DNA of 43,295 bases from CAYOHP01 sp964403795 [NCBI: uncultured bacterium] (GTDB lineage: Bacteria; Muiribacteriota; UBA6191; CAZXTJ01), in assembly GCA_964403795.1 (NCBI GenBank), contig CAYOHP010000011.1, positions 363-43,657 on the forward strand, written 5' to 3'. Shown piece by piece: positions 1-8,733 of the stretch; within the stretch, counting starts at the first letter, position 1; each line of letters starts with the position of its first letter. The notes under the pieces were generated by a model. That model was not told the origin of the DNA and did not search any database. It was given only the letters and a program-made list of their open reading frames with translations. A program made the translations under genes and the position numbers.

Positions 1-1029
1 CTGGTCGGCGTCGCCGAGCAGCACCCGGGTCGCCTCGGGGGCGACCGCGTCGAGGAGCTTGGCGAAGAGCGCCATGTCCACCATCGAGGCCTCGTCGACC
101 ACCACCAGGTCGAAGGGAAGTGGGTTCCCGGCGCGGTGCCGGAAGCGGGTCGGCTCGTGGGGCGAGTATCCGAGGAGCCGGTGCAGGGTGCTGGCATCGA
201 GGCGGGCGATCCGTTCCGCCGCCGCCTCGGGGGTCAGGCCGGAGCCGGCGAACAGTGCGGGGAGAGGGCCCGCCGCCAGGGTGGCGAGATCCCGGGTGAG
301 CGCCTCGGTGAGGCGGGCCGCGGCCTTGCCGGTGGGCGCCGCCAGGGCGATCCGGGGACCCTGCGGGTCGCCGGCGCGGGCGGCTGCCGCCATGGCCAGG
401 AGCACCAGGTTCCGGACCGTCCAGGTCTTGCCGGTGCCGGGCCCGCCGGTCACCACCGCGAACCCGTGCAGCAGGGCCCGCCGGGCGGCAGCCCGCTGGG
501 GTCCCGGGTCCTCGCCGGTGAACAGGAGGTCGAGATCGGCGTCCAGCCGGTCGAGGTCGAGGTCGGCGCGGGCTTGGGCCTGGAGCCGCGCCACCAGCCG
601 GGCAGCCGCCAGGACTTCGTAGCGGTGGTAGCGGTCGAGGTAGAGCCGGGATCCCTCCAGCACGAGGGGAGCCGGAGGGTGCGACGAGAGCGGGCTCCGG
701 GCCAGCCTCGCCACCCAGGCGGAGCGGTCGGCAGGCCAGGGCAGGGGATCGCTCCTTCCCGGGCCCTCGGCGGCCCAGGCATCGTCCGCGGCTGCCAGGT
801 CGAGGAAGACATGACCCCTGCGCACCGCCGCCAGGGCGAGGGCGGCGGCCAGCACCAGGTCGGGATCGACTTCGCCCATCGCCCGGGCCAGCCGCGCCGC
901 CATGCGCGCCTCGCCGTCCTGCACGGCTCCCTGGCGCACGAAGGCCTCGAAGCGGGCGCGCAGCGCGGCGTCGGCAACAGGGACGGGATGCAACGCCGCG
1001 GGATGCAGGCCGGGATCCGAGCGCGTCAT
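1..1029 (-). CDS. recD: RecD, exodeoxyribonuclease V alpha subunit (3' end beyond window)
   Basis: The reading frame is open from an ATG at 1029 to the left edge (343 codons, no stop), so this is the N-terminal part of RecD. RecD is the 5'-3' helicase of the RecBCD double-strand-break repair nuclease in the cytoplasm. The N-terminal region (about 1-150) is helical and RecB-interacting in the family. A Walker A motif GGPGTGKT lies near residues 193-200 and a Walker B-like VVVDEAS motif near residues 308-314, with the start of the following LLGDADQ motif at the window edge. The start overlaps the recB stop as ATGA (1026-1029), so translation is probably coupled. The order recC-recB-recD and domain content make the call secure. 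The C-terminal helicase motifs are not visible. Confidence 0.95.
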   Translation of the reverse strand, partial: MTRSDPGLHPAALHPVPVADAALRARFEAFVRQGAVQDGEARMAARLARAMGEVDPDLVLAAALALAAVRRGHVFLDLAAADDAWAAEGPGRSDPLPWPADRSAWVARLARSPLSSHPPAPLVLEGSRLYLDRYHRYEVLAAARLVARLQAQARADLDLDRLDADLDLLFTGEDPGPQRAAARRALLHGFAVVTGGPGTGKTWTVRNLVLLAMAAAARAGDPQGPRIALAAPTGKAAARLTEALTRDLATLAAGPLPALFAGSGLTPEAAAERIARLDASTLHRLLGYSPHEPTRFRHRAGNPLPFDLVVVDEASMVDMALFAKLLDAVAPEATRVLLGDADQ

Positions 1030-4000
1030 GGCGGGCCCCCCCCGGGACCCTGCAAGGCATGATCGAGAGCCTCGATCACCTCCAGGGGAGGTCGGTCATG
1101 GAAGACGCCCGCGCCCGGCGTGCCGTCCATGCCGCGCACGAACAGGTAGCAGAGCCCGCCGAAGTCCCGCTGGTAGTCGTAGTCCGGGCCCAGTCTCAGC
1201 CCCAGGTACCGGTGCAGCGCCAGGGCGTAGAGGTGGCTCTGGAGATGATAGTGGTGGTGCTCCATGGCGGAGAGCAGCCGGGGGCGGGCGTAGTCTGCGG
1301 CCGATGCGACAGGACCGCGGCGGGGCAGCCGGTTCGACTTCCAGTCGGCCAGGTACCAGGTGGATCCGGTACCCGAGGCCACCCGGAAGACGAGGTCGAT
1401 CGAGCCGACCAGGAACCCTGCCAGGGCATCCCGATCGGCGAAGCCTTCCGCCAGGCGGTCGAGCCAGCTGGCGCCGATCACGCCGTCCCCGGCCCGGAGC
1501 CGGAGCGCCTCGACCAGGTGCGAGGCGGCCGCCGATACCCGGGCGCGACTCCCTCCCGCCACCGGGAGTTCGAAGGCGAACTCGTCCACCCGATCGGTGC
1601 GCGCCAGGTCCACCAGGCGGAAGCTGCCCAGTGGGCCTCCCAGAGGGGTCGCCAGCACGGTCCGGAAACCGAGGGCGGCGGCCTTTGGGTCGGGCAGCTC
1701 GATTCCCTGGCGGCGGGCGGCCCGGGCGAGGATCCCGGGCAGTTCCGGGTCCTCGGCCGAGGGCGAGGCGAGGGCGGCGAAGTCGATCCCTTCGATCGCC
1801 TCGTGGAGGGCGCTCCCGGCTGCCGTCCCGCCCGGCCAGGTCTCGAGGGGAAGGCCCCGGACAGGTCCCGGATCCGGCCCGGTCCCGGTCCCGGCACCGG
1901 AGTCCTCGCCGGCCGGCCCGGCCGGATCCTCGGCGGTCTCGCCCCGGGCGTCCTCGCCGCCATCCGCTCCCGGCCTCTGCGGGTCCTCTCCCGGTACGAC
2001 CCCGTCGACCGGCGCCACCCGGGACGCCAGCGCCGAATAGCTGGTCCGGCCCCAGCCCCGATCGGGAGCGGTCCCGCCGAAGCGCCGCACCTCGAGGCCG
2101 GCGGGCGCGGCGCCGGCCGCCTTCCCCGCCCTGGTGGTGGCGACCCGCCCCGCGACCTCGACGTGGGCCAGGGGTCCCAACCGGTGCAGGAAGGCCTCGA
2201 CCTCCGAGAGGATCGCCTTCGGGTCCAGCTCCGGGTAGCGCTCGGCCCCCCGGACCAACACCGCGTCCGGGGGCTCGCCGGGTCCCCGTTCGCCGCCGTG
2301 GAAGAGCGCCGCCAGCGGAGAGGTCTCGGCCCCTGCCAGGGCTCCCCAGTAGAGGACCAGGCGATGTCGTGCCCGGGTAAGGGCCACGTAGAGGAGGCGC
2401 ATCGACTCGGCGCGCAGCGCGGCCTCGGCCGAGGCCAGGAAGCCGGCCTTGCCCGGGGCGTCCTGGCGGGGATCGACATGCAGGAGGCGCTCCCCGGGTC
2501 GGTCCGGGTCCCTGACCACCAACGCCGCATGCGAGCTGTTCCTGACCCGGACCTTCCCGAGGAAGGCGGGCACGAAGACCAGCGGGAACTCGAGCCCCTT
2601 GGCCTTGTGGACGGTGACCACCCGGACTGCCGATCCGTCGGTCTCGAGGCGTACCAGCGCCGGGTCGTCGGGGGCCGGCTCGCTTCCCTCCTCGGCCTCG
2701 ACCACCTTCTCCGCCAACCAGCGATGGAGTCGCGCGATGCCCTTGCCCCGCTGGTGCTCCTCCTCGCCGAGGAGCTCGACCCCGTGCAGCCAGTTCACGA
2801 GTCGGCGCTCCCCCGCGGGCAGCGCCAGGAGTCGGTCCGCCAGGCCGGTCGCCGCCGCCAGGAAGCGGAATGCCGTCACCACTCCCTGGCGCTCCGCCAG
2901 GGTATGTCCCTGGGCCAGCCGGTCGACCCAGGCGGCCAGCGCCGGATCCTCGTCCCGCGACTCGCGGGCGGTCACCAGGTCCGCCTCGGTCCAGCCGAAG
3001 GCCGGGCTGGCGGCTGCCCACAGCGCCCGGGTCCGGTCGGCGGGCCGCTCCAGGGCCGCGAGCAGGCGGCGCAGGTCGTCGGCCTCGGGGGTGGAATAGA
3101 GCGTCCCGGTGTTCCCGATCACTGCCGGGATCCCCAGTTCGCGCAGCGCGTCCTGGACCAGCCTGGCCTCGCGGTTGGTCGCCACCAGGACGGCCACGTC
3201 CTCCGGGGAAGGCAGCCGGGTGACTCCCGAGCGTTCGAGCCGAGGGCCCCGTTCCAGGGCGTCGGCCACGTCGGCGGCCACCCGGTGGGCCAGACGCGGC
3301 AGCTCCGACCAGGCATCCCCGAGGCTCTCGGGCTCCGTCCCGTGAGTCTGCAGCTCGCCCGCAAGGGGCTCGCTTGCGACGGGCTGCGCCTGCGCTGCTC
3401 CCCCTGGCGGAGCCAGGGGCGCTTCGGCTGCCGCCGCGTGAGTCTTGTGCCTTCCCGTCCGTACTCGCGAGTCGAGGAACCGGACCGAGACGGGTGCCAG
3501 GTCCCCGGGCCGGGCGTCGGGTCCGGTCCGGAGCACGGAGCCCGCCGATTCGGGTCGCCCCGGACGGACCGACTCGAAGTCGATCTTCTCGACCCCGAAA
3601 ATTCCGGGCCGGTGGAGGAGCCCCTCCAGGCCGTCGAGCAGCGCCGCGTCGGACCGCCAGTTGCGATCGAGGGAGGTCCGCCGGTCGGCCAGCTTGGCCG
3701 CCTCGAGGTAGACCTCCACGTCGGCGCCCCGGAACGAGTAGATGGCCTGCTTGGGATCGCCGACCAGGAACAGGCGGTGACCCGGCGTGGCGAAGACGCG
3801 TTCCAGGATCCGCCATTGCAGCGGGTCGGTGTCCTGGAACTCGTCGACCAGGCATGCCTGGTAGTCGCGCCCCAGGCGGTCCACCAGATCGTCGCTGGCG
3901 GCCACTGCGTCGGCGGTGAGCTGGAGGAGATCCTGGTAGCCGAGCGCATCGCTCCGGCGCTTGGCGGCCTCCAGGGCACCCCCCACCCAGCGGGCGAAGC

Positions 4001-4997
4001 GGGCCCGTTCGGCGCCCTGGGTGGTCTCGAAAGCGGCGGCCAGTGCGTCCCAACGGACGAAGAGCGGATGGAGCCCGCCCGCCGGGAAGCCCTTCTTCGC
4101 CTTGGCGAGCTGGCGGGCCGCCGAAAAGAAGGCCCCGAATCCGGTGGTCTCCCCATCCTTGGTCTCGAACGAGGAGGGTCGGGCGAGCCAGCGTTCCAGT
4201 TTGGGTCGATGCCCATCGAGGTAACGTTGCTGGTAGCTCTTGCCGTCCAGCTGCTTCTGCGCCATGGCCTCCGCGAGACGGCGGCAGGCTTCGTCCCCTT
4301 CGGCGATCCAGGAGGCGGTGAAGGCCGCGAGGTCGGCGGCGAACCGGGAGAGCGCGGCCTCGGCCGCCACGGGATCCGGATCGACGCGACGACGCGGATC
4401 CTGGGCCACCTCTCGCGCCAGCCGCAGCAGGGAGGCGCGATCGGCAAGGCATGGGCCCTCGAGGAAGCGGACCATGGCAGGGGACGCCGGGGTCCGGGTC
4501 GAGGCCAGCCAGTCGTCGACCGCCTCCTCGACCAGCTCGCCGAGGTCCGCGAGCAGCCGGCTCCCGAGGCCGACGCCGGTGGCGAAGCCGTAGGTCCGGA
4601 GGACCTGCTGGCAGAATCCGTGGAGGGTGGAGATGCTGGCGGCATCGAGGTCGCGGCGGGCCGCCTCGACCAGGTTCCGGATCCGCCCCGGGGCGCGGCT
4701 CGCGGCCAGCGTCCGGAGCCAGTCCGCCAGCTCCGGATCGGGATCGGGTGCCGGTGTCGCGCCTCCCGCCAGGATCCGGGCCGCGGTCTCCAGGCGGGAC
4801 CCGAGGCGGTCCTGGAGTTCGGCGGTGGCGGCCCGGGTGAAGGTCACGACCAGGATCTTCCCGAGCGGGATCTCCCGCTCCACCGCCAACCGGAGCACGA
4901 GATCGGTCAGGGTGCGGGTCTTCCCGGTCCCGGCGCTGGCCTGGAGCACCGTGATCCCCGGTCCCAGGTCCAGTTCGAAGGCCTTGCCCTGCGTCAT
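1026..4997 (-). CDS. recB: RecB, exodeoxyribonuclease V beta subunit
   Basis: RecB supplies the 3'-5' SF1A helicase and the nuclease domain of RecBCD. The start is the ATG at 4997, overlapping the recC stop as ATGA; the frame stays open further upstream but that lies inside recC. The product is 1323 aa (E. coli RecB is 1180). Walker A ASAGTGKT is at residues 20-27, the motif II DEFQDTD near 383, and a VHKAKGLEFP motif near 795. The C-terminal nuclease carries the LADWKSN active-site motif (D1218, K1220) and a LQSHLYALALHRY stretch typical of the RecB QxxxY motif. An acidic, Gly/Pro-rich linker precedes the nuclease. Residues about 519-550 come from a 96-bp insertion flanked by a 9-bp direct repeat. 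An 8-C run (1036-1043) sits just before the stop. Confidence 0.96.
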   Translation of the reverse strand: MTQGKAFELDLGPGITVLQASAGTGKTRTLTDLVLRLAVEREIPLGKILVVTFTRAATAELQDRLGSRLETAARILAGGATPAPDPDPELADWLRTLAASRAPGRIRNLVEAARRDLDAASISTLHGFCQQVLRTYGFATGVGLGSRLLADLGELVEEAVDDWLASTRTPASPAMVRFLEGPCLADRASLLRLAREVAQDPRRRVDPDPVAAEAALSRFAADLAAFTASWIAEGDEACRRLAEAMAQKQLDGKSYQQRYLDGHRPKLERWLARPSSFETKDGETTGFGAFFSAARQLAKAKKGFPAGGLHPLFVRWDALAAAFETTQGAERARFARWVGGALEAAKRRSDALGYQDLLQLTADAVAASDDLVDRLGRDYQACLVDEFQDTDPLQWRILERVFATPGHRLFLVGDPKQAIYSFRGADVEVYLEAAKLADRRTSLDRNWRSDAALLDGLEGLLHRPGIFGVEKIDFESVRPGRPESAGSVLRTGPDARPGDLAPVSVRFLDSRVRTGRHKTHAAAAEAPLAPPGGAAQAQPVASEPLAGELQTHGTEPESLGDAWSELPRLAHRVAADVADALERGPRLERSGVTRLPSPEDVAVLVATNREARLVQDALRELGIPAVIGNTGTLYSTPEADDLRRLLAALERPADRTRALWAAASPAFGWTEADLVTARESRDEDPALAAWVDRLAQGHTLAERQGVVTAFRFLAAATGLADRLLALPAGERRLVNWLHGVELLGEEEHQRGKGIARLHRWLAEKVVEAEEGSEPAPDDPALVRLETDGSAVRVVTVHKAKGLEFPLVFVPAFLGKVRVRNSSHAALVVRDPDRPGERLLHVDPRQDAPGKAGFLASAEAALRAESMRLLYVALTRARHRLVLYWGALAGAETSPLAALFHGGERGPGEPPDAVLVRGAERYPELDPKAILSEVEAFLHRLGPLAHVEVAGRVATTRAGKAAGAAPAGLEVRRFGGTAPDRGWGRTSYSALASRVAPVDGVVPGEDPQRPGADGGEDARGETAEDPAGPAGEDSGAGTGTGPDPGPVRGLPLETWPGGTAAGSALHEAIEGIDFAALASPSAEDPELPGILARAARRQGIELPDPKAAALGFRTVLATPLGGPLGSFRLVDLARTDRVDEFAFELPVAGGSRARVSAAASHLVEALRLRAGDGVIGASWLDRLAEGFADRDALAGFLVGSIDLVFRVASGTGSTWYLADWKSNRLPRRGPVASAADYARPRLLSAMEHHHYHLQSHLYALALHRYLGLRLGPDYDYQRDFGGLCYLFVRGMDGTPGAGVFHDRPPLEVIEALDHALQGPGGGPP
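3341..3445. repeat. 96-bp in-frame insertion in recB flanked by 9-bp direct repeat
   Basis: CGTGAGTCT occurs at 3341-3349 and again at 3437-3445, exactly 96 bp (32 codons) apart. Between the copies lies sequence with two dyads: CCCCTGG-N5-CCAGGGG at 3401-3419, and GCCCGCAAG (3357-3365) opposite CTTGCGACGGGC (3373-3384). In RecB this becomes an Ala/Pro/Glu-rich stretch between two (K/Q)TH copies around residues 518-552, in a region where RecB proteins vary. Direct repeat plus internal palindromes resembles insertion of a small palindromic repeat or MITE-like element with target duplication. I see no second copy in this window, so the mobile interpretation is an inference. Confidence 0.55.
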
Positions 4998-7900
4998 GGA
5001 GTCCCCCCGGGCTTCGGCATGCGGGGCGTGGCCACCGGGGTCTCCAGGCACTCGCCCAGCGGCAGCCAGAGACGGGTCAGGATCTCCATGACGTCGGGAT
5101 GGAACTCGTCGTCCCGGTCCGGATCGGCGAGCCAGGGGCGTTCGCCGACCAGCAGCATGGGGTAGCGGGGATCCCGGTCGGCGAGGCCCTCGACCGGGCT
5201 CCCCGGCGAGCCCTCCCAGGCGGCCAGGGCGTCGCCGGCGGCCCTCCACAGCCACTCCCTCGGGAACCCGGGGTCCGGCGACCCCTCGAGCCAGGACCGT
5301 CCGAGGAGCTGGGTCGAGGAACCGGCCTCGGCCAGCAATCCGGTGGCCCTGGCGATGGCCAGGGTGATCTCCCCGGGTGCCTGCCAAGGGCGCGTCATGC
5401 ACTCGTCCCGCAGCCTCGCCAGGTCGGCGAGAAGGCGCTCCGCCCATTCCCGGCGCCGCTCGTCGTCCTCGCCGGGAACCCGCATCCGGATCACCGCGGC
5501 CTGGTCCGGCTTCTCCGCCAGGACCAGGGCGAGCAGGCCCGGCCTTCCCTCGCGGGCCACCGTCCAGGCGGCCAGGTCGACCAGGCCGGAGACCAGGCGT
5601 CGAGCCTTCGCCCTCCCCACTTCGAGGCGGACCGCCAGGTCGGGGGCGGCGAGCGTCACCGGCCCCACCAGGACCGGCCCTCCCCCGAGAGGCACCCGGA
5701 CCTCGAGGCGGTTGCCGGCGGGAGCGCGGGCCGCCACCGGGGCGGAGGCTGTCCCGATCTTCGCGACCAGATCCGAGACGACTGCGCGGGCCAGCCGGAT
5801 GCGGGCGAGCTGATCCTCCAGTACGGCCCGGCCGGGCCCGCCGGCGGAAAGCAGCATCCTCTCCCCGAACCGCGCCGCCACGTGATCCACGGCCGGCCCG
5901 TCCGGTCCGGACGCGAGCAGCGATGTGGCCAGGCTCCAGTCGGAGAGCGCGTCATGGTCGAGGGGCTCGCGCCGGGGCAGGGGTTCGGGTACCCGTTCCT
6001 CCCCCAGACCCAGGCGGGCCCGCGCGAAGGCGAGCGGGGGATCGGCCAGGTCGGTGGCCAGGACCGCGAGGCCGAGCGGCGATCCGTCGCTCCGGGCCGT
6101 CGGGGGCGGCAGGGGCGCGGACGCCGCCTGCGGGGCCCCGCCCGCCTGGGCGGCGCGGGCCGCCTCGCACCAGCCCAGGTGGTGGGACCATGGCCTCCCG
6201 GGCTCGAAGTTCCGGGGAGAGAAGGGGGTCGGGGGCAGGGTGAGGCACCAGCGCCGGGAGGCCCGTTCGCCGCCTGCCGAGGCCAGGAAGGTCCGGTCGA
6301 TCGTCTCCATCAGCTCCAGCACCGGGAGGCACGGGGGCAGGGGGGACCCGGTCGCCGGGTCGGTGCCCCGGTAGACCAGTACCAGGTGGCGGCGGGCCGC
6401 CAGCAGTGCCTCCAGGAAGAGCCAGCGATCGAGGCTGGGCAGGTCCGGATCGCCGGGGCTGGGGTTGACCTCCATGAGATCGAGGCCCGAACGGCCTCCC
6501 TGCCGCGGCAGGGCGCCCTGGTCGAGTCCCATGATCGCCACCACCGGGAAGGGGCGGGAGCGTTGGGTCTCGAGCGAGGAGACCACCACCCCTCCCAGCG
6601 GCCCGGCGGGGGCGCGCGACGACGAGGCGAGACGGCTCTCCAGGAGCACCCCGAGTGCCTGGCGGTCCAGGGGGAGATCGGCCGGCGCTCCCGGCCCCAG
6701 CGACTCGATCGCCCCGCGCACCGCGGCCTCGAGGGCCCTGTCGCTCTCGTCGGAGACGCCCAGCGCCGAGAGCAGGCCGGGCCGGGCGGGATCGCCCTCG
6801 ATCCCGAGCAGGGCCGCGATCCACTCCCCTACCGGGCGGGGCGCCTCGAGGTCGGCGAGCGAGTGGAGGCAGGCCTCCACCATCGTGACCATGCGGGCGG
6901 CGAGCGTCGCGGCCTCGCCCTCGATGGGGTCGAAGGGGACCCGGTCGGCGATCCGATTCCCGGGTTCGTCGGGCATGGTGGCCCCGAGCGCCAGGCGCAG
7001 CAGACCGGCCGACCAGGTGGCGGCGTCGTCCCCGGGCTGGCCCTCGCGGATCCGGTGGGCGGCGTCCCGACCCCAGCGGATCCCGGCTCCTTCCACCCAG
7101 GCGGTGATCTGGTCGAACTCCTCGGGAGCGAGCCCGAAACGCCTCCGGACCTGGGCCAGGCCCATGAGCTCGACCACCCGATCGGCGTAGAGCCGGCTCC
7201 CCGCCAGTTCGAGTCCGAGGGTCACCATCCGGGCCCACGGGTTCTCGTCCCGGAGCGATCTGCCGACCACCCGCAGCGGGAGCCGGGGACCACCGGCGTG
7301 ACCCCACGGGGATTCCGGCGCTCCCGGATCGGGCCGGTCGGCGCCTTCGCCGAAGACCGCTTCGAGGTGGGCCGCGTCGCGGGCGAGGTCGGTCGAGAGG
7401 ACCAGGATGTCGCGGGGACGGAGGTCGGGGTGGCGGTCCAGCAGTCCGAGCAGGGCGTCCCGGAGCACCTCGGCCTGGCGCATGGGGCCGGTGGTCCCCA
7501 GGATCGCGAGCGAGTCGTCCTCGGGGTCGGGGGCGCTGGGCGCGTACCCGTCGCGGCCCGGGGCGAGTCCGTCGAGCAGGTCCTTCTGCAGCCTGGCGAG
7601 GGCCGAGGGAGGCCTCTCCGACGGGAGGTCCGCGTCCGGGTCCCCGGGACCGCAAGAGTCTTCCGCCGGGTCCCGGTAGAGCCCTTCGGAGTCGGGTTCC
7701 CAGGGGTGGAGTTCCTCGATCCGGTCCTGCATGGGACGGACCAGGGCGCCCGAGGCGGCGAGCAGCGGGGGTCCGTCGGCCTCCGGAGCCGGTGCTCCCG
7801 AAGGATCCCTCCGCCGACGGGCCAGGTCGCCCCAGTAGGCCCGGCTCGGCGAGAGCAGGTAGAGGTCGACGTCCATGACCTTCCCGAGGGCCCCCAGGAA

Positions 7901-8671
7901 GTCGAGGTGCATGGCGGGCATCACCGCCAGTCCCAGGAAGCCGATCCGGGGCAGGTCCCGGGCGAGCCGTGCCAGGCGCGCCTCGGCCTCGGGTCCGGCA
8001 GAGCCGGCTGCGACCCCCTCGAGCAGCCGTTGGGCCGCTCCCACCCGGGCCGGGACGTTGGGCGCCCCGGCGGCCGTCGCCAGGTCGTGGAACAGGATCG
8101 GCTGCCAGGCGAGCTCGTCGGGGACGTCCAGCTTCCCGAGGGGCACCCGGTCCTCGGCCCAGGCCTTCGCCCATTCGGGACGCCACACCGCGTAGCGGTC
8201 GAAGCGATCCCCGATCTCCAGGCCGAGGCGCATGGCCTTGGCGTCGACGACCTCGAGCCTCCCGGCGCCCAGGTAGCGATGGAGGTGGTCGAGGCGCCCG
8301 CGTCGATCCCCGGCCTCGAGCCGGCCGCGGAGCGCGGCCAGCACCCCGAGGGGGAGCCGGTCGGCATCCCAGGGATCGTCGCGATCCCGACCGCCCCAGG
8401 CAGGGGATCCCGAGGCCTCGAAGAACGATTCCCGCTGACCGCCGAGCACACCGACCACCCGCATGAGCGCCGCCACCGGGAACGGCGTCTCGAGCCTGGC
8501 CGCGATCCCGAGCTCCTCGGCGGTCCGCCACCGCAGGAACTCGTCGAGGCCGCGGCTGCCGATCGCCACCACCTCGGGCAGGAGCGGATCGGGGAGGGGA
8601 TCGTCCCTGAGGCGCGCCACCACCAGGTCGACCAGGACCTCGATGCGGTTGGAGCGATGGAGTCGGAGCAC
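4994..8671 (-). CDS. recC: RecC, exodeoxyribonuclease V gamma subunit
   Basis: RecC is the scaffold of RecBCD and recognises Chi in the translocating strand; it has inactive helicase-like and nuclease-like folds. The start is GTG at 8671 with GAGG 6 nt upstream. The N-terminus MLRLHRSNRIEVLVDLV matches the conserved RecC start. The product is 1225 aa, close to the usual 1100-1150. Typical segments include FLGLAVMPAMHLDFLGALG near residue 245 and a VVAIMGLDQGALPRQ stretch near 706-720. The stop overlaps the recB ATG by 4 nt. It lies 62 nt after glgP on the same strand. That spacer has no clear terminator, so read-through from glgP is plausible. Assignment rests on sequence character and gene order, both strong. 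Confidence 0.94.
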   Translation of the reverse strand: MLRLHRSNRIEVLVDLVVARLRDDPLPDPLLPEVVAIGSRGLDEFLRWRTAEELGIAARLETPFPVAALMRVVGVLGGQRESFFEASGSPAWGGRDRDDPWDADRLPLGVLAALRGRLEAGDRRGRLDHLHRYLGAGRLEVVDAKAMRLGLEIGDRFDRYAVWRPEWAKAWAEDRVPLGKLDVPDELAWQPILFHDLATAAGAPNVPARVGAAQRLLEGVAAGSAGPEAEARLARLARDLPRIGFLGLAVMPAMHLDFLGALGKVMDVDLYLLSPSRAYWGDLARRRRDPSGAPAPEADGPPLLAASGALVRPMQDRIEELHPWEPDSEGLYRDPAEDSCGPGDPDADLPSERPPSALARLQKDLLDGLAPGRDGYAPSAPDPEDDSLAILGTTGPMRQAEVLRDALLGLLDRHPDLRPRDILVLSTDLARDAAHLEAVFGEGADRPDPGAPESPWGHAGGPRLPLRVVGRSLRDENPWARMVTLGLELAGSRLYADRVVELMGLAQVRRRFGLAPEEFDQITAWVEGAGIRWGRDAAHRIREGQPGDDAATWSAGLLRLALGATMPDEPGNRIADRVPFDPIEGEAATLAARMVTMVEACLHSLADLEAPRPVGEWIAALLGIEGDPARPGLLSALGVSDESDRALEAAVRGAIESLGPGAPADLPLDRQALGVLLESRLASSSRAPAGPLGGVVVSSLETQRSRPFPVVAIMGLDQGALPRQGGRSGLDLMEVNPSPGDPDLPSLDRWLFLEALLAARRHLVLVYRGTDPATGSPLPPCLPVLELMETIDRTFLASAGGERASRRWCLTLPPTPFSPRNFEPGRPWSHHLGWCEAARAAQAGGAPQAASAPLPPPTARSDGSPLGLAVLATDLADPPLAFARARLGLGEERVPEPLPRREPLDHDALSDWSLATSLLASGPDGPAVDHVAARFGERMLLSAGGPGRAVLEDQLARIRLARAVVSDLVAKIGTASAPVAARAPAGNRLEVRVPLGGGPVLVGPVTLAAPDLAVRLEVGRAKARRLVSGLVDLAAWTVAREGRPGLLALVLAEKPDQAAVIRMRVPGEDDERRREWAERLLADLARLRDECMTRPWQAPGEITLAIARATGLLAEAGSSTQLLGRSWLEGSPDPGFPREWLWRAAGDALAAWEGSPGSPVEGLADRDPRYPMLLVGERPWLADPDRDDEFHPDVMEILTRLWLPLGECLETPVATPRMPKPGGTP

Positions 8672-8733
8672 GCGACCTCAGCCGGGCCCGGTGGGCGGCG
8701 TTCCGGGCGCCGGCTCCCGGCCTTCCCCCCGCG

